Shown here piece by piece: positions 11,698-23,035 of a stretch of 64,000 nucleotides of DNA. A program made the position numbers and the translations under genes. Where the stretch lies: contig NC_064623.1 in NCBI RefSeq assembly GCF_023898315.1, positions 21,039,640-21,103,639 on the forward strand, given 5' to 3'. Under the pieces are notes generated by a model. The model searched no databases. It was not told where the DNA came from and saw only the letters and a list, made by a program, of their open reading frames with translations. The DNA comes from Schistocerca nitens (Eukaryota; Arthropoda; Insecta; Orthoptera; Acrididae). The stretch's first letter is position 1. Every line of letters begins with the position of its first letter.

Positions 11698-11881
11698 GCC
11701 GGCTGCGGTGGTCTAGCGGTTCTAGGCGCGCAGTCCGGAACCGCGCGACTGCTACGGTCGCAGGTTCGAATCCTGCCTCGGGCATGGATGTGTGTGATGT
11801 CCTTAGGTTAGTTAGGTTTAAGTAGTTCTAAGTTCTAGGGGACTGATGACCACAGATGTTAAGTCCCATAGTGCTCAGAGC
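11698..11881 (+). mobile_element. SINE-A, full length, TSD CGTATAGCGTT
   Basis: The tRNA-like head has box A-like GTGGTCTAGCGGTTC and a perfect box B GGTTCGAATCC at 11763-11773, RNA polymerase III internal promoter elements. The family body and 3' end AGTGCTCAGAGCC follow. It is flanked by 11-bp direct repeats at 11687-11697 and 11882-11892. Confidence 0.95.
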
Positions 11882-11892
11882 CGTATAGCGTT

Positions 11893-12244
11893 CAGATTCC
11901 GTGAGCAAGATTTGTAGAGCGAAACAGTTGTGTTTTCGACGATATTCAATGGGTAATTGAAATCTTGCCGTTCACACAGTCTCTTCTACAGCGAATTTTA
12001 AAACTGTTGAAAGCGTTTAGATTTCCAATTCTTATTAACACTCATTGAAAAGGAAGGAGAATCTGCGACCTCCGGCAGATGGTTCAGTTATCTGTGACGA
12101 AATTACGGTCGGTAAAATATCGTGCACTTACGTCCAGTTAGGTCTCGACAACGTAATCAGTCTAGCGCAAAGAGTGGCTGCTGTGCACGTCACGAACTGC
12201 AAAACTGTGCTCTCTTTTCAGGACAGTATTGAAGAGTCGTAAGT
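11893..12244. other. Unassigned sequence
   Basis: It contains a 65-codon open frame (12045-12242) without a recognised domain. It may be a further degenerate part of the LINE that starts at 12245, but I cannot align it. Confidence 0.4.
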
Positions 12245-12620
12245 AAATCCACTCGTGTCATACAACTATTTGCGAGTAACGATGTGTAGGTGTGTCTGTT
12301 AAGTGGAACGACCACGTAGAGTTGACTGTGTGTACAGCAAGTGACAAGCTACGATTCAGTGGTAAAGGCACTGCCGTTTGCTGAAGAGTCTCTGATGAAA
12401 CACTTACGCGGACCATACTTGAACAGTAAAGGGAATATGGAACCCACGTCAGGTCAGACTGATAAGGGATGTGGGATCGTGTGCAAAAGAAGTGGGGTGC
12501 GAGTTGTAACTGGCGAGATGTTGAAAACTCTTACAACGCATGTACCCGAAAAAGTAAGTCTTACACCTCGAAAGAATACGCTTGGAGAAAGAGCTCAAGG
12601 ATCGTCTTTCACGGCATAAA
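12245..12620 (+). mobile_element. Highly degenerate CR1/L2-like LINE remnant
   Basis: On the plus strand, pieces in shifting frames read YNYLRVT, then VKWNDHVELTV and DKLRFSGK. These match the YLGV...LKWNDHI...ARLRFIG block seen in the LINEs at 2050 and 27640. A following WNPRQVRL-like piece matches their WDPYQ.GL.E segment. At least three frameshifts are needed to connect them. No clear 3' end is present. The 92-codon frame over 12341-12619 is a by-product. Confidence 0.55.
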
Positions 12621-13246
12621 CTAACGACATTCTAACAGCCTCCTACACGTTTATACTTAGCGACAGTGCAAAGCTTAGGCAAATGGCGATAGTACAGCAG
12701 CCGATTTTCGCACTTTCCGCCCGCGAGCGAAATGGAAAGGAACCACAGCATATGGAAAAGTAGCACCCTCCGCCACGTACTTCTCTGTGATTCACAGAGG
12801 TGTGAACGACAGCTTTGTTTACCGCCATGCATCAGACCACTGTAGACAAAATCCTGCCTTCGCACAGGTAGAAATTTAAACGTCCGCCTCGTACACGGTC
12901 CCTTCCATCGCCGGCGATCAGAGGACTCCGCCTCCTATACGTGAAAGCGATTACATTCGCTGCTGTAACAGTAGGCACTCCCTTGCTTATAGCTACCTGC
13001 TTGGCACTTTTTTTAACCCCCCTCCCCCCCCCCCCTGTTGTGTTCCATTTGACGGGAACGATGTCAGCGAACGACAGAAAAGCTACTGCGCCCGTCGTGA
13101 CAAGTTTTTAGCTAATTGTTCCTCCCCCGCCGGCAGCGGTGGTCGTGTGCCACAGTTCCGACGCCCACTCGCATAACTAAGTGGGAGGCGCGCGCGCCGG
13201 CAGTTTAAATTAATTCTGAACGGAAACACTCGCCATTATTCCACCG
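12621..13246. other. Unassigned sequence
   Basis: About 620 bp with a C-rich run near 13020-13036 and no recognised gene or repeat family. Confidence 0.45.
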
Positions 13247-13309
13247 CGCGTGTGTGTGTGTGTGAGGGCGCGCGCGCGCGCGCGTGCGAGCGAGCGCGAG
13301 AGCGCGCGC
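13247..13309. repeat. (TG)n-(CG)n alternating purine-pyrimidine tract
   Basis: About 60 bases alternate TG then CG/CGAG units, a strong candidate for Z-DNA-prone sequence. The overlapping ARAR-encoding open frames are artefacts. Confidence 0.85.
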
Positions 13310-13643
13310 ACTTCTGCCCACCCTTCCCCCCCTCCGGACAGTTTATTCACCGGTGGGAGGGGAAAATTAAGCGACCTAAACAGTGCGAAATTCGACAAAG
13401 CTTCACGTCTCCTACCCTCCCTTTCCCTTTCTTCCGTTCTTTCATTTTTTTAAACATGTGCTTCGCGCAGTTGGGCATTCTGTGTAGCCACTTTGGAGAA
13501 GCGCGAGGGTGCGCACAAAACCACTAATCGAACATTCAGGCGCGCGTTAAGTGCTAATTAATTGAGGACGGCAAAGTCGATTAGTGGTGGCGCTAATTCT
13601 GCACCTCCCCCCCTCACCCTCCCTCTCTGCTCACGGGTTTTTC

Positions 13644-13650
<7 letters not shown>

Positions 13651-13700
<50 letters not shown>
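13651..13700. repeat. (TC)25 microsatellite
   Basis: A pure TC array is followed by a pyrimidine-rich, C-rich stretch to about 13756. It makes several frames open (serine-leucine repeats) and is not coding. Confidence 0.95.
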
Positions 13701-13704
<4 letters not shown>

Positions 13705-14389
13705 CTTCCCTCCCTCTCTGTCCCACCCCTCTCTCCACCCCACCCCCCACCCCCTATCTGATAAGGCAGACCGAACCTCTAATGAACTGTTCGGTATTGT
13801 AGCGGCGGCAGAAAAAAAAAATAGAATAAGGAAGGAAAAAAGTAAAGGAAATCGTTTCACTCCCCCAACAGCGGATTACGTGGCGCGTGCAAAGTGGGCT
13901 GTCACTGCGCTAGTCCGATTACATCGTTACGCCAGCACTGAGGTTTTCATTTTTGAGACCGGAAAGCTGATACAGTCATCACCTTCCGAAAGCAAACCCA
14001 ACACCGTATGTTTATAGAGCGTAACCGTTAAAAAGACTCCACTCACTGTACATTATTCTCGAATAATAAACAAGATATGGGGTAAGAAGATAAAACATCT
14101 GTCAAAGTAAAACAACTGTATCGAAATGCGCGCTAATTGAATCAGGCGATGCTAAGAGAATTAGATGAGAAAATGAGTTCTGTTATTTGGGTCGCAAAAA
14201 CGTGACGTTGACCGAATTAGAACTGTACTATATTTTCTCAAAAACCTTAGATTATTTCCAAGCCATTCCCTCTGCTTCCCTGTTAATGATTTTAATTGTC
14301 TCATTTCCTCTTCGTTTCTTAGTGCTGTCTCTAAAGAATTGATTGACGCAATGTGGTCTTCTGATCTCATAATCGGATACTATAGGCTT
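13701..14389. other. Unassigned sequence
   Basis: A pyrimidine-rich start followed by AT-rich DNA. A 69-codon minus frame (14370-14161) has no recognised domain. Confidence 0.4.
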
Positions 14390-14600
14390 CTTTTTTTTTC
14401 TCTCGGCTGTAGGGCACTGTTCTCCGTTTATTCATATCCACGATGAGATGCCAGTCATTGCTCCAAGTAAACACTTTGTCTAGATCTTTATGCATTTCCT
14501 CAAGACCGTCCAGTGACGGTAATTACACATAGCCCGTAGCACTTTTGGCAAATATTCGTATAGTGCTCCTAATCCAGTACGCAGATGTAGATAACGTTTT
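14390..14600 (-). mobile_element. Degenerate CR1/L2-like LINE RT remnant
   Basis: The minus strand reads TIRIFAKSATGY, corresponding to the RT active-site region (..RLFADDTVVY..) with the catalytic aspartates lost. It continues LEEMHKDLDKVFTWSNDWHL, corresponding to LQEDLQRINEWCDSWQLSL in the copy at 2050. Other parts are unrecognisable. Confidence 0.55.
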
Positions 14601-14689
14601 TTGTGTGTACTGAGAATATTGAACGTCCAGACTAACTTCCTTCGGTCGCACACGATTTTACCCTCGTTTCTGCCACAGTCTCGCCATCT

Positions 14690-15180
14690 AGTTTAACGTT
14701 GTTGCTCTGGTCTTCAGTTCCATGACTGGTTTTATGGAGCTCTCCATCCACACTGCTCTATCCTGTCTAATCCTCTTCATCCCTTAATAACTATGAGAAT
14801 CTTCATCTATTTGAACCAAATTATTGTTGGCAAGCGTTGGTCTGCCAGACAAATATCCCCAGAAAAAAACTTCCTAGCACTTAAATTTACGTGAGATTAC
14901 AAATTTCTCTTCCTCAGAAACGTTTTTATTGTTGTAGACAATCTATACTTCGCTTCGGCAGTTATTTAGTTGCCAAATACTAAAATTCATCTACTGCTTT
15001 CTGTGCCTCATTTTCTAAACTAATTCCCTCAGCATCGCCTGCCTTGATTTTACTTTTGTCCGTAACAGTCTTATAACCTCTTTTCAAGACGCTATTCATC
15101 CGTTCAAGTGGTTTTCCCCGTCCTTTTCTGGCTCTGTTTTATCACGTTCTAACGCAAAATTTAACTCCTGTATGGACCTG
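14690..15180 (-). mobile_element. RTE-like LINE, degenerate 3' portion
   Basis: Aligned by eye with the copy at 25935-27640. The 3' end (GTTGTTG on plus at about 14699) is followed by a block around GCTCTCCATCCACACTGCTC and then blocks matching the KRNLLTSS and RLGNETRK regions in the antisense direction. Multiple indels remove any open frame. A large internal piece between the tail and 14800 is missing. Confidence 0.6.
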
Positions 15181-15803
15181 GGCCATGCTACATTGCGCAA
15201 AATGTACGACTTTCTCATTTAAAGTTACTTTTTTGCAATTCTTTACTATTACATGGAAAGGAGGGTCGTAAAGTCACGCAATGTTCCGTTGTGTTCCCTG
15301 AACTCGAGATACTGATCCAGTACCCGAGAAGGTGAGGTTCGAACCTCCGTCGGATGACCCAGATTTACGTATCCAGATAATAAGCGTGCACATAAACACT
15401 TTTGTTCGGAGAATACAGCCCCGCACACGCGCTCGTTAGGTATACGACGGGGGCAGATCTTGATAATGTCAGATTAGCGTATAATTCACCGAGCACTTCC
15501 TGAGATGAAGATGTGTAAGTAAACGACCGCCCTTGCAAAGTGTGGGCTACAGCGGACGACTCGCTTAAAAAGGCGAAGTTTTTGTCGCCAGTAGGTGTGT
15601 GGTTTGTTTTATTATTTTCCGTGTCGAAGATTAGCGGACCATTTAGACACGGAATTGCAGGCTTCGTACTGCGCGTTGAGCGGCTTGCATAACTATCGGG
15701 CGTTAGATCTTAACTTGGTTTCTTCCCCTCATTAGACCGCAAGAGGCGCCTGCGTTCTCTCTGCCTGCCTCCTTCCCTCCCCTTCTTTCTCCTCCCTCCC
15801 CCA

Positions 15804-15805
<2 letters not shown>
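15181..15805. other. Unassigned sequence with an isolated box B-like motif
   Basis: GAGGTTCGAACCTCC near 15335 is palindromic and resembles a tRNA B box, but I find no box A at the right spacing on either strand. A pyrimidine-rich run leads into the CA repeat. Confidence 0.35.

Positions 15806-15859
<54 letters not shown>
15806..15859. repeat. (CA)27 microsatellite
   Basis: A pure CA array. The minus frame across it (CVCVCV) is an artefact. Confidence 0.95.
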
Positions 15860-15865
<6 letters not shown>

Positions 15866-16424
15866 GAGTTTACGCTCGGCAGATCGACTCCTGCCCGCCC
15901 TCGGCGGGATTAATAGCAGTTCATTAGTCGCTCTAATAGGCGCAGTTAAATTCCCATTCGTTTTTAACGACCGGCGCGGCTCAAAAGGTGGCCTCCCGTC
16001 ATATTCTTGTTCTGCGCTGAAACAGCCGCGGCGACGAGAGTGAAATGGCCCTGCAGACGTCTCTGTCATCGGGTGCCGCTCCTTCCTCAGGGATTGGTTC
16101 CTTTTCAGAGCGCAGCGTCTCGCTGTGCCGAAGTGAAAGGAAAGACGTTTTCCCTTTTTATTTTAGAAGTGGCACTTTCCTTACGGAACGTTATGCAGAT
16201 ACTTAGCAACATGCGACGCAATGCTGACCCTACTACTTATCTTCCTAAGACACAAAGGATAACCTTCGTTTGCAGCATTTTTTAGATTTGGAGAAACCTT
16301 TTGATTTCTTGACTGGAAACACTCTTTTGAATTCCGCTGGGGTAAAATAAGGTTATTTACTATTTTTTCGGACACCAGACTGCACTTGCAAGGTCCAAAG
16401 AGCATGAAATACGGGCGATAGCAG
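15860..16424. other. Unassigned sequence
   Basis: The first 200 bp are moderately GC-rich and the rest AT-rich. No recognised gene or repeat. Confidence 0.4.
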
Positions 16425-16640
16425 AGAATGTTTGTCCCAAGTATTATTCAGTCTGTACATTGAGCAAGCAGTCAAGGACACCAAGGAGGAATTTGGAGAC
16501 AGAATTAAAGTTCTGGTAGAAGAAATAACAACTTTGAGTTTTGCCACTGACATTTTAATTGTCGCAAAAGATTTGGAAAAGCAGTTCTTTACTGAGCACT
16601 CAAAGCACCCGCATCTAGAAAATAACCAAAGTTTTTTCTG
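16425..16640 (+). mobile_element. RTE-like LINE, RT core fragment
   Basis: Plus-strand translation gives QVLFSLYIEQAVKDTKEEFG, then ITTLSFATDILIVAKDLEKQ. This aligns with SPMLFNLYIEQAVKEAKEKF and VVKTLRFADDIVILSETAKDLEEQ of the copy at 25935. The catalytic FADD box has become FATD. Both ends are abrupt. Confidence 0.75.
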
Positions 16641-17356
16641 CAGGAATGGAAGACTTTCCTTTTTAGAACGACGCACGTATTTTTGTATTCAGCTCAATTT
16701 TAACTATTTTTATTTTATTTTCTAAGAATATGCTGACACAAGTTTGTCCTGATATGTTTTTCATTCATTTACGCTTTCCAGTAACTTCACAGATAGTTTG
16801 GCTGTGGATCATGTTTCAGTAGTTGGTCAACATGGTGCAAGTGGCAACTGTTTAAGCTTCAGAATGACATAACTGTGTTTTTTCTTTATGATGTGCATTG
16901 TTAGTTCATTTTAGTGAGTGTACGATTCACTAATCGCCTGTTTTAAAAAATAAAATAAAAAAACTCCAGGAAGTTAGGTAAATAGTTTGTAGTGTTAATG
17001 CGGACAGTGCTGGTCCCAATAGCGAGCAACTGAGACATACAGGTGAAAGAAGCTTCTATGAGCTGAGGATCAGAATTCCGATGCAAATCTGATCGTTTGT
17101 TATCTCCTCTCGATCGCATGTACGACCGTGAAGACATGTCATCAATACATCAGTGTCTAGCAAATACTGAAAACTGACTTTATACTATCGTTGATACACG
17201 TTGGTAGACTGTGGGTATGTTGTGACCCCTCGTGCCCATTGCATTTCCACCAAGTCTGTGGTCCCTTAGGACACAATCAGTGTAAAAATATATTACACTC
17301 TGGACTATAGAGCACACGGTGTTGTTGCCACGCACAAAAAAAAAAAAGAAAAAAAA
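16641..17356. other. Unassigned AT-rich sequence
   Basis: No recognised gene. It ends in an A-rich run directly before the SINE-A fragment. Confidence 0.4.
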
Positions 17357-17448
17357 GGCTCTAAGCACTATGGGACTTAACTTCTGAGGCCATCAGTCCC
17401 CTAGACTAGACTCAGCAGTTGAGTCCCATAGTGCTCAGAGCCATTTTT
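17357..17448. mobile_element. Two SINE-A 3' ends in inverted orientation (palindrome)
   Basis: A minus-strand SINE-A 3' end (17357-17404, GGCTCTAAGCACTATGGGAC...) is joined through about 8 bp to a plus-strand SINE-A 3' end (17413-17442, ...GTCCCATAGTGCTCAGAGCC). The arms of about 30 bp can fold back on each other. Both copies lack the tRNA-like head. Confidence 0.85.
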
Positions 17449-17511
17449 TCTGTTGCTGTATGTACACTGTCTATAGGTAAACAAAGTTTCTAACTAACAC
17501 TTGTCTTACTG

Positions 17512-17689
17512 CCGGCCACGGTGGCCGTGCGGTTCTAGGCGCTTCAGTCCGGAACCGCGGGACTGCTACGGTCGCAGGTTCGAATCCTGCCTCGGGCACG
17601 GATGTGTGTGATGTCCTTAGATTAGTTCGGTTTAAGTAGTTCTTAGGGGACTGATGACCTAAGATGTTAAGTCCCATAATGCTCAGAGC
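17512..17689 (+). mobile_element. SINE-A, full length, 14-bp TSD
   Basis: Box A-like GTGGCCGTGCGGTTC and box B GGTTCGAATCC (17578-17588) form the pol III promoter, with the family body and the 3' end GCTCAGAGCC. Identical direct repeats CACTTGTCTTACTG lie at 17498-17511 and 17690-17703. Confidence 0.95.
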
Positions 17690-17703
17690 CACTTGTCTTA
17701 CTG

Positions 17704-18157
17704 TGTTAAAGGTGAACATAAGAGCAATGTTCTTAATGAATATATCGTCACAGCTTTCTAAATCCGAACTGTATGAAATATTGTAAACGAAAGTTTTGTT
17801 ACACTGGAGCCGTTAGATAGGCAACCAGCAACAGGGAATGCGCCGAATTAGTCGTTCAGTACGTAATATAGGTGTGTGAGCGAGGCGCTCATTGCCTTTA
17901 TAGCTGGCATTACTCTTTCTTGTTGAACAGCTCCCTGTTATCCCTGTTTTAGTTTCGTCGTTTTTTCCCCCTCCTGACGTGCGCTTTCCTCCGGCTTTCT
18001 TTTTCGCTCCTGTTCTCCTGTATCTCTTTTGTCCACGACTGTCAGTATGCCTCCTCACGAACGTCCTTCGCCGTCCTTGTCCCCACTGAAGAAGAGGAAG
18101 AAGAAGCGAGACTGCAGAAAGAAAGGATGGGGCGAGCTACTGGAGTGGAAAGGTGGA
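17704..18157. other. Unassigned sequence
   Basis: No recognised gene or repeat. An 81-codon minus frame (18058-17813) is without a domain. Confidence 0.4.
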
Positions 18158-18172
18158 GGGGGGGGGGGGAGG

Positions 18173-18224
<52 letters not shown>
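18158..18224. repeat. Poly(G) followed by (GA)n
   Basis: A run of about 12 G, then GGGA units, then 24 GA dinucleotides. The RERE/LSLS open frames over it are artefacts. Confidence 0.93.
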
Positions 18225-18227
<3 letters not shown>

Positions 18228-18734
18228 CAAGCGGCTGTGGCAAGTGAGCTGAACACTCAGCAAAGGGAGGGAGGGGGGGGGGGGGGAGGAGCGACCGTGA
18301 AAATTCTGCCCTGTAGAATGACGTGCGCGGCGCACGTACGAATGCAAGAGAGTTCGCAGTCCGAGGCAGGCTACTGCGTGAATGTCTGGCGTCGAGGTAC
18401 TCTCAGCCGCGTGTGTAAGTCATTCGGTTTGATGGCACTTGGCTGTGTGTTTCGATTTTGTCGCGCGCTTTTAATAGAGCTCTCAACAACACTCGCGGCA
18501 AGGAAAAAGATTTGCTGGTGGGGGGGGGGAGAGGGGGGGTGATGAGGAGGCACGAGCGCACAACCTGCTCCGTGCAGTCACACCGCAAAAAGAGAACCCT
18601 CCCTCCGGTAACTGCGTTGGTAATAATAGCCATTGCAGCGATAAATAATGCCGGCAACATTCTCCAGTAGAGGAGTGTTTGTTGGCAGCAGTTGCCGTTT
18701 TCGACACGAATACGACTAATCGCTGATTGGCCGA
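18225..18734. other. Unassigned GC-moderate sequence
   Basis: Contains G runs near 18270-18287 and 18521-18538. Open frames up to 168 codons on the minus strand (18909-18403) have no recognised domain and overlap other open frames. Confidence 0.4.
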
Positions 18735-19280
18735 ACTTCCTTGCGCGACAAAATGTCAGATTTGAACCGCTAATAACTACCAGTCTAATAACAGGTAAAC
18801 AATGGCTGAGCCCACGACGGGTACATCCTACCTGTATGTGCTTTTCGTGGAGTATTTGTTTTTCTGTGTCGTCATCGTACCAGTGTAGGAGTATGCGCGC
18901 GAGTGTCACGAATTAGTTTTCTGTGCAGTTACAGACTGGCGTAGCGTGGTCACGAGTTTAGCTACGACACGACGCTCTTGTCATTGTGAAGAGCGTGCGC
19001 TGCATTACCGGGACACAAAGTGAGACAATAAAAATAGCCGGTGGAGTGTTAATCTGAAAATTGCGGAATAATGAGAGCTATCGTCTCAAACGTCTCGTGA
19101 GCGTTCCCGGAATTACAGAAAACGCGAGTCAGAGGAAAGATGGCGTCGAAAAGTATCCAAAAAACTTTAACAGTTCAGTGTCCAGAGTGTGCTATGGCAG
19201 GACCGGAAGCGAAATAAAAAAGAAAAAAACGTTGCAAACGGATTACGAAGCCAGCATGCAGTGGCAGTCCATACTGTATA
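18735..19280 (+). repeat. Unknown dispersed repeat, copy 1
   Basis: About 500 bp align by eye with 60650-61100 in the same orientation. Shared blocks include GACAAAAT...GATTTGAA.CGCT.ATAACTAC, CAACTGGCGTA-type sequence (CTGG.GTA.CGTGG), ATTGTGAAGAGC versus ATCGTGAAGAGC, and GACAATAAAA. Divergence is high, so it is an old interspersed family. No coding capacity, terminal repeats or tRNA-like head is recognised. Confidence 0.6.
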
Positions 19281-20849
19281 GTGATTTGCTGTAACCACTC
19301 TAGTCCAGAGTTTGATAATTAAATTACATATTAATACGAAAAAACAGTTGTGATATTATTTGACGTCTACAGCGCAGACCAGAACTGTGCATACAGAAAT
19401 TTTAATTTTTTTATTATTTTATTATTATTATTCTCCCTTCCTGTCACAGCTGTCATCTCCTGACCACGCTAACTTTTCCTCGCGCCTGGACTTTGTTTTA
19501 AACTTTAGCCCAGTATTCCCGCATTTGTTTCCCTTGCTGTTTCTAGCTCGCCTCATTCCATGTTTTGGCCAGTTTTCAACTTTTGTTTCCTTGTAAACCA
19601 AGGTGCCGCTGGAGTTTACTGTCTGCTCCAGTGTTACCCGCTCTGCTTGCGAGCCTTTCTCTATCTCAATGAATTACGTCTTGTTGAGAAAGTAGCGAAG
19701 ACCCGACTGCTCAGCCCTGTAGGAAGACAGAGTTCATGGTCGTTGCTGTCATCTGCTGAATTCACTGTTTTCTTTGACTGGACCTAGGATCTTTCCTGAA
19801 GATACATCATCTCCTATATCTAATTCCTCGACCAATCCTTTTCTATTCATAGCAAGGCATCCTGCAACATATAGTACTTCCGGTGTGTAGTTATGTCGTG
19901 TGTTGGTGTTAACTGATGCTGATTTCCTCTAGTAGACACGTCTCTTCATTTGGTATGCTGTACCCGCTTTTCTGATGCGTGATGCAGCTGCTCCGTTATC
20001 TGAGGTTTTTGTCTCTGCCCACTCCTAGATTCTTAAATTTCTCCCATGTCCACTACCTTAGGTGCTGACTTCATCTACGTAATATCACTGTTTTCTCGAA
20101 TGATATCTGCAATCAACCTTCGCTCACTGTGTCTTCAGGTGATTTATTTATTGCAGTGCAGATTTCGGCACTAATAAACCAGGTAATCGAACAAGCATTT
20201 AGAGGTTTGTTTTAGCCTTCTCCTTGCCCAACATTTCTCTCGTTTCTCAGAATGCGCTCCCTTTTCCGCTCGTCAGATCATCCTGTATCACTGCCAGCCC
20301 AGCTGCCTAAAACTATTCCTGCCTGTTACACCAAGCTGTGTTATTCCTGCTTCTCGGCGTCGCTTTTTACTACACCGGTCCATTTTATTACTTCAATTTT
20401 ACCTTCGAAAAAATTATTTACTTTCGTAGAATTATACAACCTGACTAGCTGGTCTGATAGCTCCCATCCTTTTTATACGGCCATAAAATTTTAGTCTGTA
20501 TATTTTTTCGTATTGCAATAAATTTGGCATACTTTTTCCAATTCCTTTATTAGATATTAATCTCTAGATTTCTCCTTGACAGTTATTCGGACCTAAATTT
20601 TTTCCTGGTTACTGTTTGTTTCCTCTCTTAGATTTCTTCAATGTTTCTCTTTCATTTTAAAATAAGCGATTCGCAGTCACACCGACCACGACATTCTGCT
20701 TTGAGAACTTCGCTGTAACGTCCCTATGTGTGTGTTTTCTGTTGATTTATGTAATGTACAGACTTTTTAAATTCTTTGTGTCCATCTTTTCATATAGATT
20801 ACAAAACTGCAATCACCGTTTCCTGATAGTATTTGTAATTAGTTAGCAT
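19281..20849. other. Unassigned AT/pyrimidine-rich sequence
   Basis: About 1.5 kb with a short (ATT)n tract near 19410. The style (antisense-LINE-like pyrimidine-rich text) hints at further degenerate RTE sequence continuous with 20850, but no motif can be aligned. Confidence 0.35.
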
Positions 20850-21705
20850 CCAATCTTCAACATTCTTCTGTAATGCCATATTTAAAATGGTCCTATTCTC
20901 TTCACGTCTTAACTGTTTCGGTGCCATCTGAGACAAACGCCAGATAAATATCTTAAAAAAAGACATCCACAGTTAAATTACATGTTAACAATTTCCTCTT
21001 TCTCAGACGATCTTTTGTTGCTGCTGCCAGTCTGTATTTTATGTCCTCTCTACTTCGGACATTATCAGTGATTTTGGCTGCCCAAATAGCAAAACTCATC
21101 TATACTTTTAGTATCTTATTTCCTAATCTAATGCCCTCACAGCATCGCCTGATTTACTGTGACTATATTCCACTATCCATGTTCTACTTTTGTTGATCAT
21201 CATATAATCGCTTTGCAAGACGCTATCCTTGTCGCTTACATAATTGCAATGTCTTCTGTATAGCTTTCATTTTTTCCCCCTGAACTTTTAATTCCGTTCC
21301 CAAATTTCGCCATGTTGCAGTTTACTGCTTGCTCAATATACGATTTAACAACAACTGGGATAGGCTGAAACCCTGTTTCACTAGCTGCTAGGCTGTGGCT
21401 TCCAATTCATGCCCTTCGCTTTTTATAACTGCTGTGTGGTTTCTGTACAAGTTTTAGATATCATTTAACTTCTGTATTTTATCCCTGCTGTGTTCAGGAT
21501 TTCATGTACGAATACTATGAACGTAGGTTTGCTTTGTTCCACCTGTCGTCCGAGATACGTCGGAGGGTCAGTATCGCGTCGCGTGTCCCTACATTTCTCC
21601 AGAACCCAAACTGATCTTTCACGAGATCGGCTTCTGCCATTTTTCCACTCTTCTGCACAAAATTCGTGCCAGTGTTTTGCAGTCCGTGACTTCCTAAACT
21701 AATCC
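20850..21705 (-). mobile_element. RTE-like LINE, degenerate internal portion
   Basis: Antisense blocks match, in order, those of the copy at 25935-27640: the CYRRML/EAFEMW region (20850-20900), the RKAFLKKRNLL and LAMARK region (20985-21040), the YLGSKITDDG and RLGNE region (21050-21140), IEQAVKE (about 21320, TTGCTCAATATA), RQGCSLSP (about 21370), and the EDQFGFRRNT region near 21600-21650. Many indels destroy the frame. It was interrupted or truncated at both ends. Confidence 0.7.
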
Positions 21706-21711
21706 GTCCGT

Positions 21712-21870
21712 TTGCAGCACCTGGTGCCGACCGACCGCCGTTTCGTCCTCTGCCAGTGGCGCCACAGGATGCGTTAGGGCAGCACGCCGCTCTGACAGAC
21801 TCGGTGAGCTGGAGACGCCACTAACCGCTCCTCGACTGCCGTCGCCGGGCTGAGTTTCAGGCCTCCCACC
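21712..21870 (-). mobile_element. Partial tRNA-SINE (family E) body
   Basis: GGTGCCGACCGACCGCCG.TTCGTCCTCTGCC and the following 100 bp match the SINE-E body at 32163-32290 in the same orientation. The tRNA-like head is not seen. It abuts the RTE remnant directly. Confidence 0.55.
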
Positions 21871-22787
21871 GAGGGGAAGTCTCTGGCAGTGCCGCGTGCA
21901 ACACGCTCGTGGTTTGGCAATGTTCTCACCTGCCTGCACCTGCCTTCTCATACTGGAATCTATACATCCCTCTGCAGACAGTATCACAAGTTTGCGTCAC
22001 CGACTGCCCAAACCTGGCTCGGTAGCACGTCTGATCCCGCGATCACAGACACAGTAGCCTGCGAGCTGCCCGCCTGCTGAAGAGGCCCACACTTCTGGGC
22101 GAGAAAGACTCCGTGCGGCTCGGCTCAGACAGCTGTTGGCCCCGGTCCAAACGGCAGAGTCCTTCGCAGCACACACTGCCGATCGGCGCTCTTAACTCCG
22201 CCCTACAGTGTCGCACGCAACATCGGATAAAACCCCGAAGCCGTCGCGAAACCCATCTCGAGGACACTTTTCAGTATCCAGGAGTCTCAGTCATTTCACA
22301 CGCAGTTCCAATGATCGTCGACACCTGTAGAACCGACTGTCGAATTGTGATGCGTCAGTCCGTGGGAATGTTGCCGTCGACACGGGGGCAGTCGCCGTGT
22401 TGCGGTTGCTTAAGGAATTGTGATTGTATCCACGCGTGCACCTCTTCATCCTAAGCGAATCGACGGTCACGAATGTCTTACCAAAAAAAGGACCGTATGG
22501 GCGACGTGTAAGGTGAATGTATTTGATGAATGAAACGAAAAAAAGAAAACGTTACGCCTTAATCTCCCTAAACTTCTTTATGTTTCATATGAGGTTCATA
22601 GAAGTCGGATATATACAACACTGTTAAGAGAAGTATGTAACAGTACATGTAATATAAGTTGATTATAGTTTGTTTAAAGTGACTGTCTCCATAAGGATGG
22701 GACGACTACTATTCCCTTCGAAAGCAGATTAAATAGGAGAACATGACCCGTCTTATTTTCAGGCTAAATGTGATTTCTGCATGTACG
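21871..22787. other. Unassigned sequence
   Basis: Moderately GC-rich to 22460, then AT-rich. A 113-codon frame (22113-22454) has no recognised domain. Confidence 0.4.
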
Positions 22788-23035
22788 GCTGCTGTTGTTG
22801 TTGTTGTTGTGGTATTCAGTCATGAGACTGGTTTCATGCAGCTCTCCATGCTACTCTATCCTGTGCAAGCTTCTACATCTCCCAGTACCTACCGCAAACT
22901 ACATCCTTCTGAATCTGTTTAGTGTATTCATCTCTTGGTCTACCTCTACCATTTTTACCCTCAACGCTGCCCTCCAATACTAAATTGGTGATCCCTTGAT
23001 GCCTCAGAACATGTCCTATAGCCTACAAAACATTT
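22788..23035 (-). mobile_element. RTE-like LINE, 3' end only
   Basis: It starts with the antisense tail (TTG)n at 22795-22814. It then matches the last 240 bp of the copy at 27400-27640 in reverse: regions for AWRAASNQS, DVGCSRYWEMKKLAQDR, RPRDEYTKQI and RHQGITNLVLEG. Identity appears high, so this is a 5'-truncated and relatively recent insertion. Confidence 0.88.

Noticed and set aside
15330-15350. GAGGTTCGAACCTCC as part of a tRNA or SINE
   Set aside because: A palindromic B box-like motif with no A box at tRNA spacing on either strand.
18403-18909. 168-codon minus frame
   Set aside because: No recognised domain. It overlaps G-run and dispersed-repeat sequence, and several competing open frames exist.
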